A stretch of DNA of 5,972 nt. It comes from Cellvibrio sp. Its GTDB lineage: Bacteria; Pseudomonadota; Gammaproteobacteria; Pseudomonadales; Cellvibrionaceae. The stretch lies in the NCBI GenBank assembly GCA_003524365.1, contig DQHS01000185.1, forward strand, positions 1 through 5,972. The letters run 5' to 3'. The notes below the pieces were generated by a model, which was not told the DNA's origin, ran no database searches, and was given only the letters and a program-made list of their open reading frames with translations. Positions 1 through 5,520 of the stretch are shown here, piece after piece; the first letter of the stretch is position 1; each line of letters opens with the position of its first letter. The position numbers were made by a program, and so were the translations under genes.

Positions 1-839
1 GTGTGATAGGTGTGGATGGTGCGGCCTTTAAATGCGGCGATGGTGTCTTCCACAAAACCCGATTCATTGAGGGTGTCGGTGTGGATGGCGACCTGAATAT
101 CGTACTTATCGGCCACGCTCAAACAGCAGTCGATAGAGGCGGGCGATGTGCCCCAATCTTCGTGCAGTTTTAAGCCCATCACGCCCGCTTTGATTTGCTC
201 TTCCAATGCCTCGGGCAAACTCGCGTTGCCTTTGCCCAGAAAACCAAAATTCATCGGGAAAGCTTCCGCCGCCTGCAGCATTTTGCCGATGTGCCATGGC
301 CCCGGCGTGCAGGTGGTGGCATTGGTGCCAGTGGCTGGCCCGGTGCCGCCGCCAATCATGGTGGTAACGCCGCTCATCAAGGCTTCTTCGATTTGTTGCG
401 GGCAGATGAAATGGATGTGCGCATCAACGCCGCCTGCAGTAACTATATTGCCTTCGCCTGCAATAATTTCCGTGCCCGGCCCGATTTCAATGGTGATACC
501 CGGTTGGATATCGGGATTGCCCGCTTTGCCGATGCCGCTGATGCGGCCATTTTTGATCGCGATATCAGCTTTGACTATGCCCCAATAATCGAGAATCAGC
601 GCATTGGTGATAACGGTATCGGGTGTATCGGCGCAGCTGGCCTGGCTCTGCCCCATGCCATCGCGGATGACTTTACCGCCGCCGAACTTCACCTCTTCAC
701 CGTAAATGGTGTGGTCGTGTTCCACCTCTATCCAGAGTTCGGTATCTGCTAAACGCACGCGGTCGCCGACCGTGGGGCCGAACATCTCGGCGTAGGCGCG
801 TTTACTCATAGTTTGAGTGGATGTTTTTTTAGTTGTCAT
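1..839 (-). CDS. ureC: Urease subunit alpha (catalytic), 3' end missing
   Basis: Catalytic subunit of urease, the cytoplasmic nickel enzyme that hydrolyses urea to ammonia and carbamate. Only the first 279 residues are present; the family is usually about 567-570 aa, so roughly half is lost beyond the left edge. Visible landmarks are AYAEMFGPTVGDRVRLADT (15-33), GEEVKFGGGKVIRDGMGQ (47-64), AGGVDAHIHFICPQQ (135-149), GGGTGPATGTNATTCTPGPW (163-182), GLKLHEDWG (222-230) and IHTDTLNESGFVEDT (252-266). By alignment from memory to the Klebsiella enzyme, the nickel ligands are His141, His143, His253 and His279, with Lys224 as the carbamylated bridging lysine and His226 binding substrate. All are intact. 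The start at 839 lies 3 bp after the ureB stop, with GGGGAG about 10 nt upstream. An internal ATG at 809 would give the more usual N-terminus but has no ribosome binding site, so a short Lys/Thr-rich extension is likely. Confidence 0.97.
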   Translation of the reverse strand, partial: MTTKKTSTQTMSKRAYAEMFGPTVGDRVRLADTELWIEVEHDHTIYGEEVKFGGGKVIRDGMGQSQASCADTPDTVITNALILDYWGIVKADIAIKNGRISGIGKAGNPDIQPGITIEIGPGTEIIAGEGNIVTAGGVDAHIHFICPQQIEEALMSGVTTMIGGGTGPATGTNATTCTPGPWHIGKMLQAAEAFPMNFGFLGKGNASLPEALEEQIKAGVMGLKLHEDWGTSPASIDCCLSVADKYDIQVAIHTDTLNESGFVEDTIAAFKGRTIHTYH

Positions 840-842
840 CTT

Positions 843-1148
843 TTACAGGCTCCCCATTACGTCGCCGCGAAAACCAAATACCCGACGGCGTCCGCTCAGC
901 GCGACCAGTTCGACCTCGCGTGTTTGCCCCGGCTCAAAACGCACAGCGGTACCGGCGGCGATATTCAGGCGAAAGCCTTTGGTATCGGCGCGCGCAAATA
1001 CCAGCGCCGCATTGGTTTCATAAAAGTGATAGTGGCTGCCCACCTGGATCGGACGGTCGCCGGTATTGGCCACCGATACCGTAATGACCTCGCGGCCGGA
1101 ATTGAGCGCAATACTGCCTTCAGCTATTTGATATTCACCGGGAATCAT
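843..1148 (-). CDS. ureB: Urease subunit beta
   Basis: Non-catalytic beta subunit of urease, which packs with UreA and UreC in the (alpha-beta-gamma) trimeric enzyme. The 101-residue protein begins MIPGEYQIAEGSIALNSGR and contains the family hallmarks GDRPIQVGSHYHFYETN, RLNIAAGTAVRFEPGQTREVELV and FGFRGDVMG. It matches the usual length of about 100-106 aa and is complete. A longer reading from a TTG at 1166 adds six residues. The ATG at 1148 is preferred because it has an AAGGA sequence 8 nt upstream and gives the canonical N-terminus. The gene starts 18 bp after the ureA stop and ends 3 bp before ureC, so the three structural genes are almost certainly co-transcribed. Confidence 0.97.
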   Translation of the reverse strand: MIPGEYQIAEGSIALNSGREVITVSVANTGDRPIQVGSHYHFYETNAALVFARADTKGFRLNIAAGTAVRFEPGQTREVELVALSGRRRVFGFRGDVMGSL

Positions 1149-1156
1149 CGTGGGTT

Positions 1157-1161
1157 TCCTT
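1157..1161 (-). promoter_or_regulatory. Ribosome binding site that decides the ureB start
   Basis: On the minus strand AAGGA lies 8 nt before the ATG at 1148. The alternative TTG start at 1166 lies upstream of this site and has no comparable purine stretch of its own, so the shorter UreB is the better call. Confidence 0.7.
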
Positions 1162-1166
1162 GGCAA

Positions 1167-1469
1167 TTAAACAATCGGGTTATGGACGGTGACTAACTTT
1201 GTACCGTCGGGAAAGGTGGCCTCAACCTGCACTTCGTGCACCATCTCGGCAATACCTTCCATCACATCGTCCACTGTTAATAAGGTGCGGCCATAGGCCA
1301 TGAGTTCAGCCACGGTTTTACCGTCGCGCGCGCCTTCAATAATTTCAAAACTGATGAGCGCGATGGATTCGGGATAATTCAATTTCAAGCCGCGCGCCCG
1401 CCGCCGCTCGGCTAGCTGTGCGGCGCTGAATAACAGCAACTTGTCTTTTTCGCGTGGGGTTAACTCCAT
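1167..1469 (-). CDS. ureA: Urease subunit gamma
   Basis: Small structural subunit of urease, 100 aa, exactly the usual length for separate bacterial UreA. It opens MELTPREKDKLLLFSAAQLA and carries the conserved blocks RRRARGLKLNYPESIALIS, EGARDGKTVAELM, VMEGIAEM, and a C-terminus QVEATFPDGTKLVTVHNPIV. UreA, UreB and UreC form the core of the apoenzyme. The start ATG at 1469 has AGAGG 6 nt upstream, directly after the last copy of the tandem repeat at 1481-1548. The gene is separate from ureB, as in Klebsiella, rather than fused as in Helicobacter. No odd residues were noticed. It is probably transcribed from upstream of ureD, though an internal promoter in the 85-bp gap cannot be excluded. 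Confidence 0.97.
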   Translation of the reverse strand: MELTPREKDKLLLFSAAQLAERRRARGLKLNYPESIALISFEIIEGARDGKTVAELMAYGRTLLTVDDVMEGIAEMVHEVQVEATFPDGTKLVTVHNPIV

Positions 1470-1480
1470 GGCGTGCCTCT

Positions 1481-1548
1481 GACTGAAATAAAAAGTGACT
1501 GAAATAAAAAGTGACTGAAATAAAAAAGTGACTAAATTGAAAATAAGT
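1481..1548. repeat. Tandem A/T-rich repeat of about 16 bp between ureD and ureA
   Basis: The plus strand shows GACTGAAATAAAAAGT at 1481-1496 and an identical copy at 1497-1512. A third copy at 1513-1529 carries one extra A, and a degenerate fourth (GACTAAATTGAAAATAAGT) covers 1530-1548. In the transcribed direction each unit reads as a U-rich tract ending in CAGUC. The array fills most of the gap between the ureD stop and the ureA ribosome binding site. The A-run length difference suggests replication slippage. No hairpin is apparent, so it does not look like an intrinsic terminator. Confidence 0.9.
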
Positions 1549-1554
1549 AAAAAA

Positions 1555-2421
1555 TTATGTGAACCAAATTCGCGGTGATACGGCGGGTTTGTTAATCATT
1601 AATGGCCGCAATGTTTGCCACAACAATTCAAAGCCGCGCCGACAGTGACTGGCGGAATCGCCGAGATAACGCGCAATAAACAAATCGTCTTTTTGCGTGA
1701 GGCCCCAAGCATGAGTGCCGAGCGCGATTGTCTGTTCAAGCATCTCCGTCAATTCCTGCCGCTGTTCGCGCACGGTGCGCAGGGTCATGATAAAAGTCCC
1801 CATGCTGTTGTGCCCGCCCAAACCCCAGGCACTGGCCTGCAGGGCGCCGCCGCCTTTCACGAGGTTGCGTTCAATCAATAGCGGAATTCCCTCGCGTACA
1901 ATGCGAATCATCTGCACACATTCACCGGAATCAAAAGTGAGCTGGTTGGCCGGGCGACCAAAACAGACCATATCCCAAAACATCAATTTTGCGTCTGCTT
2001 GTAGTTGTATGTCGGATTGCAAGAGCGCATTCGCACCGTTGAAGACAATGGTTTCTTGCGGCAGCCATTCCAGGCAAGCGCCTGTAGCGACGCTTAACGA
2101 TACCCGTTGCTGTTGCTTTTCAGCAGCATTTTTTACTCCATAGACTTTACCTGCGGAGGGTGTAGTCACCAACGCGAGGCTGTCGCTATCGACCTGCACA
2201 TTAATGCGCAACTCATCGCCCAGTACCAAGCCGCCCGGCGGGTGCAGCAAATAAACGTGGCAGCAATCCGCCTCAGGATAAAACGGTTTGAGCACACGCA
2301 AAGGGCCGCAGTGAATGTTCTCAACCATCCGCGTAACGCCCCGCCGTAGTGCAAAGCCGAGTGTCAAACTGGCATGCCAGTGGCGGGTGATGGTAGGTGC
2401 TGCTTTAAATTGAGCTGTCAT
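1555..2421 (-). CDS. ureD: Urease accessory protein UreD (nickel insertion chaperone)
   Basis: UreD (UreH in some species) binds apo-urease and, with UreF and UreG, forms the complex that delivers nickel to the active site after lysine carbamylation. The 288-aa protein has the family's signature blocks: GPLRVLKPFYPE (39-50), LHPPGGLVLGDEL (59-71), TTPSAGKVY (86-94), LEWLPQETIVF (118-128), GRPA (155-158), and a C-terminus RYLGDSA...LRPLM...PRIWFT. Length and both ends are typical, so it is complete. The start at 2421 (MTAQFKAAP) has no clear Shine-Dalgarno sequence, and its ATG overlaps by ATGA the stop of a six-codon reading frame. It is the first gene of the operon, upstream of ureABC. ureE, ureF and ureG are not in the window and are expected beyond the left edge. 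Confidence 0.95.
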   Translation of the reverse strand: MTAQFKAAPTITRHWHASLTLGFALRRGVTRMVENIHCGPLRVLKPFYPEADCCHVYLLHPPGGLVLGDELRINVQVDSDSLALVTTPSAGKVYGVKNAAEKQQQRVSLSVATGACLEWLPQETIVFNGANALLQSDIQLQADAKLMFWDMVCFGRPANQLTFDSGECVQMIRIVREGIPLLIERNLVKGGGALQASAWGLGGHNSMGTFIMTLRTVREQRQELTEMLEQTIALGTHAWGLTQKDDLFIARYLGDSASHCRRGFELLWQTLRPLMINKPAVSPRIWFT

Positions 2422-2456
2422 TTGGGTCGCTTGTTCATTGCTGTAGGCATGTGTCA

Positions 2457-2472
2457 GACAAGATTTGTACCA
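2457..2472 (-). promoter_or_regulatory. Candidate sigma-54 (-24/-12) promoter for the ure operon
   Basis: The minus strand reads TGGTACAAATCTTGTC, against the sigma-54 consensus TGGCAC-N5-TTGC. The -24 GG is present with correct 10-nt spacing to the -12 element. The -12 dinucleotide is GT rather than GC, which weakens the match. It is the only TGG-led candidate I found on this strand between ureD and the NtrC-like site. The predicted transcription start near 2446 would leave a leader of about 25 nt before the ureD ATG, a sensible geometry. This is pattern matching only. Confidence 0.4.
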
Positions 2473-2522
2473 TGTCCGCAGTGCGTTGAAATCTGGCTCT
2501 CATGGCAATAGGGCAATCAGAG

Positions 2523-2539
2523 TGCATATTTTTGGTGCA
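2523..2539. promoter_or_regulatory. NtrC-like enhancer site
   Basis: TGCATATTTTTGGTGCA resembles the NtrC dyad TGCACY-N5-GGTGCA, with six of six matches in the right half and four of six in the left. The flanking bases also make a perfect GTGCA/TGCAC inverted repeat (2522-2526 and 2536-2540). It sits about 60 bp upstream of the candidate sigma-54 promoter of ureD. NtrC with sigma-54 is the classic nitrogen-limitation switch, and urease supplies ammonia, so the context fits. The site is slightly closer to its promoter than most NtrC enhancers. Confidence 0.5.
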
Positions 2540-2704
2540 CAACTAGGGGTCAGGGAACCATGGCTGATCCGTTATGGTGCGTGTCGTGTAATAAGCTTTA
2601 ATTCCGTGCGAGTGAACTCTGTGTTAATTTGCCGTTCTTACACGCGGCGGCGCATAGGTCAGCCGCGAATAAAAATGTTTGGGAAGTGAATCCAACAGGA
2701 TGAA

Positions 2705-2729
2705 GGGCGCGTCCAACCCGATAGCGCCC
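2705..2729 (+). repeat. GC-rich inverted repeat in the leader of the permease operon
   Basis: GGGCGC (2705-2710) and GCGCCC (2724-2729) are perfect inverted arms separated by 13 nt, ending 32 nt before the permease start at 2762. Transcribed, they could form a 6-bp all-GC stem in the 5' leader. There is no T-run after it, so it is not an intrinsic terminator. A role in mRNA stability or as a protein site is possible but unproven. Confidence 0.45.
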
Positions 2730-2761
2730 GACAAGTCACGGCCACACGATTGGGAAATCAT

Positions 2762-4012
2762 ATGGATAGCCTGCAAGAAATTCTTTATAGCCTGCGCCAG
2801 AATAAATTGCGCACGGGGCTTACGGCCTTTGGTGTGTTCTGGGGCATTCTGATGTTGATCCTGCTGCTCGGTGCCGGGCGGGGGATGGAAAAAGCCTTTG
2901 CCGATGGCTGGAGTAACGATGTTGCTGATTCCATCTGGATATTTCCCAGCACTACCTCAGTACCCTATATGGGTTTACCGGTTGGCCGTCAAATCGAACT
3001 CAACGAACGGGATATGGCGGCAATTCGCCAGCAAATTCCCGGTGTACGTTTTCTTTCCAGCGAAAATCCGCTCGGCTCTTTTATCAATTCTGATGTCTCG
3101 GTGACCTATGGCCCCAAGTCGGGCAGCTTTGGTGTGCTGGGTGTAGCGGATCAATATTTCAGTATTAAAGAAAAAGTGCGCTTTGATGATGGCCGCCGTT
3201 TAAATCGGTTGGATGAAGACAATAACCGCAAAGTAGTCGTGATAGGCACGCGCGTGAGTGAACGATTATTTACTACGCACGCTGAGGCCATCGGTAAGGA
3301 AATTCAAATCAACGGTATTTCATTCAAAGTCACCGGATTGTTTTTTGATAAAGGCAATCAGGGGCGCATGTCCGAGCGTGTTTATATTCCGGTAACGGCA
3401 TTTAAAAAAGCGTTTGGTGGCGGGCAGCGAGTGGATTTAATTACGGTGCGTCCAACCGAAGGTGTCGATGGTATAAAACTCGAAGAAGAGATTATAGCCC
3501 TGCTGAAACAGCGCCACAAAATTGCCCCGGATGATGTGCGCGCAATTGAAGTCAGCAACAAAGCGCGAGAGGCAGCTGAGCTCAATGCCATGTTCGCTGG
3601 CCTGAATATGTTTATCTGGTTGGTGGGTATCGGCACTTTGCTCGCCGGGATTGTCGGCGTTAGCAACATCATGATCATCACTGTAAAAGAGCGCACCCGT
3701 GAAATTGGTATTCGCAAAGCACTGGGCGCGAATCCCGCCTCCATTGTTGGCAGCTTATTGTTTGAATCCATATTGGTGACAGGCATAGCGGGTTACAGTG
3801 GTTTGGTACTGGGTGTTGCCATTCTTGAAGGCGTGTCGGCACTGCTCACCAAAATGAATATTGAGTTGCCGTTTTTTCGCCAGCCGGAAATCGATATGGG
3901 TGTTGCGGTAAGTTCATTACTGCTGCTGATCGGTGCCGGTGTTATCGCCGGGTTAATGCCAGCGTTGCGTGCAGCGCGCATCACACCCACTGAAGCTATG
4001 AAAGCCGAATAA
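2762..4012 (+). CDS. MacB/FtsX-type ABC transporter permease, first of a tandem pair
   Basis: Inner-membrane permease with the MacB topology: a cytoplasmic N-terminal stretch, TM1 about residues 18-37, a large periplasmic domain (about 40-280, MacB_PCD-like), then TM2 (about 283-307), TM3 (about 329-356) and TM4 (about 379-402). The cytoplasmic KERTREIGIRKALGA motif (309-323) after TM2 is typical of MacB-type permeases and is absent from LolC/LolE as I recall them. It ends ITPTEAMKAE, the usual FtsX-domain tail. There is no fused ATPase domain, unlike MacB itself, so it needs a separate ATPase, probably the one at 5521. The ATG at 2762 is preferred over a TTG at 2750: it has GGGAA upstream and yields 416 aa beginning MDSLQEILYSLRQNKLRTGL. 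The next gene begins 11 bp after its stop. Substrate unknown; export of a small molecule, peptide or lipid-linked compound is possible by family. Confidence 0.92.
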   Translation: MDSLQEILYSLRQNKLRTGLTAFGVFWGILMLILLLGAGRGMEKAFADGWSNDVADSIWIFPSTTSVPYMGLPVGRQIELNERDMAAIRQQIPGVRFLSSENPLGSFINSDVSVTYGPKSGSFGVLGVADQYFSIKEKVRFDDGRRLNRLDEDNNRKVVVIGTRVSERLFTTHAEAIGKEIQINGISFKVTGLFFDKGNQGRMSERVYIPVTAFKKAFGGGQRVDLITVRPTEGVDGIKLEEEIIALLKQRHKIAPDDVRAIEVSNKAREAAELNAMFAGLNMFIWLVGIGTLLAGIVGVSNIMIITVKERTREIGIRKALGANPASIVGSLLFESILVTGIAGYSGLVLGVAILEGVSALLTKMNIELPFFRQPEIDMGVAVSSLLLLIGAGVIAGLMPALRAARITPTEAMKAE

Positions 4013-4023
4013 AGGAATGAGTT

Positions 4024-5283
4024 ATGTTTGATTGGGATAAATGGCAAGAAATTATTATCAGCTTACGTAAACAGAAATTGCGCACGGGCTTAACTGCCTT
4101 TGGTGTTTTCTGGGGCATATTTATGCTGGTAATTTTATTGGGATTTGGCACCGGTTTTGGAACCAAAATTGAAACAATTTTCGGCGATGCAAAAAGCGTT
4201 GTTATTTTTTGGCCATCCAATACCACCCAACTGGCATTTGAAGGTTTGGGTAAAGGCCGCGCGATCAAGTTTACCCCGGAAGATGTAGAGGCAATTCGCC
4301 AGTCTATTCCGGCAGTTCATCTGGTTGATGGCAAAAACAATCTCGGCAATTTCGGTGCAGCGCAATATATTGTCTATGGCAAAGAGAGCGGATCATTTTC
4401 CGTGGCGGGAACCCATGCAGGTTGGGAGCCGTTTGAATTTATTAAATTAATTGAAGGCCGATATATCAATCCATTGGATGAAAAAGAAAAGCGCAAAATT
4501 GCCGTAATTGGAACACGCGTAAAAGAAGTGTTGTTTAAAAGCGGTATTAATCCGATTGGTGAGTCAATTGATATAGGTGGTGTTAAATTTAAAGTAGTCG
4601 GGATTTATAAATCCAATGAACCCGATGGTTCACAGCAGGCGAATAGCCGCATCTTTCTGCCGAATGAAACCTTGCGCCAGGCATTTAACCAAACCGATTC
4701 CTTTCAGGTGTTGTTCTTTTCGCCGAAACCGGGATTCAGCGCTTTTGATCTGGAGCGCGACGTTAAAAAATTATTGTATGAGCGTAAAAAAATTCACCCT
4801 GATGATAGCGGTGTAATTGGTGGTTTTAATATGGAACAAAACTATCAACAGAATCGCGGCTTGGTAACGGGAATTTTGGGTTTTAGTTGGATGGTGGCGA
4901 TAGGCACTATCATCGCGGGTGTTATCGGCGTGGGCAATATTATGTTGGTGGTGGTAAAAGAGCGCACCCGCGAAATTGGATTGCGTAAAGCCATGGGAGC
5001 GACGCCGACCAATATCAGTTTAATGATTATTCACGAGTCGTTAATTATTACGTTAATTGCAGGTTACGCTGGTTTAGCCGCAGGGGTATTTTTATTAGAG
5101 GGTATTCGTACTTTACTGGTAAAAACAGGGCAGGGCGATGGCATGTTTTCCTCGCCGTATATTGATATCAACATTGCACTCATGGCGCTGGCGGTATTGG
5201 TCGTTACCGGTGTGCTCGCTGCGCTGCTGCCCGCGATGAAGGCCGCTTCGGTAAATCCCATCACGGCGCTGCAAGATGAATAA
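4024..5283 (+). CDS. MacB/FtsX-type ABC transporter permease, second of a tandem pair
   Basis: A 419-aa paralogue of the preceding gene with the same layout: TM1 about 22-44, a periplasmic domain to about 282, TM2 about 285-311, TM3 about 332-360, TM4 about 383-403. It shares KLRTGLTAFGVFWGI at the N-terminus and VKERTREIG.RKA.GA after TM2 with its neighbour, while the periplasmic domains are much more diverged. The start ATG has AGGA 7 nt upstream, and the 11-bp gap from the first permease indicates co-translation from one mRNA. The coding sequence looks more A/T-rich than the first permease, with many AAA, ATT and TTA codons, so the duplication is not recent. The pair probably forms a heterodimer energised by the ATPase encoded downstream. 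Substrate unknown. Confidence 0.92.
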   Translation: MFDWDKWQEIIISLRKQKLRTGLTAFGVFWGIFMLVILLGFGTGFGTKIETIFGDAKSVVIFWPSNTTQLAFEGLGKGRAIKFTPEDVEAIRQSIPAVHLVDGKNNLGNFGAAQYIVYGKESGSFSVAGTHAGWEPFEFIKLIEGRYINPLDEKEKRKIAVIGTRVKEVLFKSGINPIGESIDIGGVKFKVVGIYKSNEPDGSQQANSRIFLPNETLRQAFNQTDSFQVLFFSPKPGFSAFDLERDVKKLLYERKKIHPDDSGVIGGFNMEQNYQQNRGLVTGILGFSWMVAIGTIIAGVIGVGNIMLVVVKERTREIGLRKAMGATPTNISLMIIHESLIITLIAGYAGLAAGVFLLEGIRTLLVKTGQGDGMFSSPYIDINIALMALAVLVVTGVLAALLPAMKAASVNPITALQDE

Positions 5284-5520
5284 TGAGCTGAATAACAGCA
5301 TAAATAGTAAAACGAATAAATTTTTCACCAGAGTGAATCCAAATACCGTCAATAGACATCCAATAGATCAATACAAGGCAATAGTTACAAATACCGCATG
5401 CTGACACTTGTCATTAGAGTATTAAGCCCGCGTAAATAAGCCGGACATTTGTGCAAAAGCCTCTAAGCTGTCGAACTAATTAATCAGGTACCACAGCAGC
5501 ATAGATAACAGGAAGCTACC
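5284..5520 (+). other. A/T-rich gap between permease 2 and the ABC ATPase
   Basis: This 237-bp interval contains no convincing gene. Just after the permease stop, GCTG-AATAA-CAGC could form only a weak 4-bp hairpin. The middle holds short iterated CAATAG and AAATACCG motifs. Near the right end GGAAG precedes the ATPase ATG by 5 nt. A gap this wide inside a transporter operon suggests an additional promoter for the ATPase gene, but I could not identify clear -35 and -10 boxes. Confidence 0.7.
5341..5396. repeat. Short iterated CAATAG/AAATACCG motifs
   Basis: CAATAG occurs at 5350, 5361 and 5379, with a CAATAC variant at 5369, so copies are spaced 8-11 bp apart. The cluster is bracketed by identical AAATACCG octamers at 5341-5348 and 5389-5396. 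The near-helical spacing could mark a protein-binding array, but in A/T-rich DNA some of this can arise by chance. Confidence 0.5.

Larger units (their letters stand above)
2422..2761. other. Divergent intergenic region between ureD and the ABC permease genes
   Basis: This 340-bp stretch separates two divergently transcribed gene groups and must contain promoters for both. Its left part holds the candidate sigma-54 promoter and NtrC-like site facing ureD, and its right part a GC-rich inverted repeat before the first permease. I could not identify a convincing sigma-70 promoter for the plus-strand genes. An open frame at 2465-2689 encodes 74 residues without a recognisable domain or a ribosome binding site and is not called as a gene. 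Confidence 0.8.

Noticed and set aside
148..752. Long plus-strand frames opposite ureC
   Set aside because: They are antisense shadows of a clearly conserved ureC reading frame and have no recognisable protein features.
1481..1548. CRISPR-like array between ureD and ureA
   Set aside because: The units are directly abutting with no spacers and are A/T-rich, so this is a simple tandem repeat.
2636..2665. Possible sigma-70 promoter (TTGCCG with CATAGG) for the permease genes
   Set aside because: The -10 match is poor and the spacing is not ideal; similar matches occur by chance in this region.
2465..2689. 74-codon open frame in the divergent intergenic region
   Set aside because: It has no recognisable domain and no ribosome binding site, and it overlaps the candidate NtrC site; it looks like a chance frame.
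5286..5298. GCTG/CAGC hairpin just after the second permease as a terminator
   Set aside because: The stem is only 4 bp and is not directly followed by a T-run, which is too weak for an intrinsic terminator.
5398..5439. 13-codon frame (MLTLVIRVLSPRK) before the ABC ATPase
   Set aside because: There is no Shine-Dalgarno and no attenuator-like structure or codon run, so there is nothing to support it as a leader peptide.
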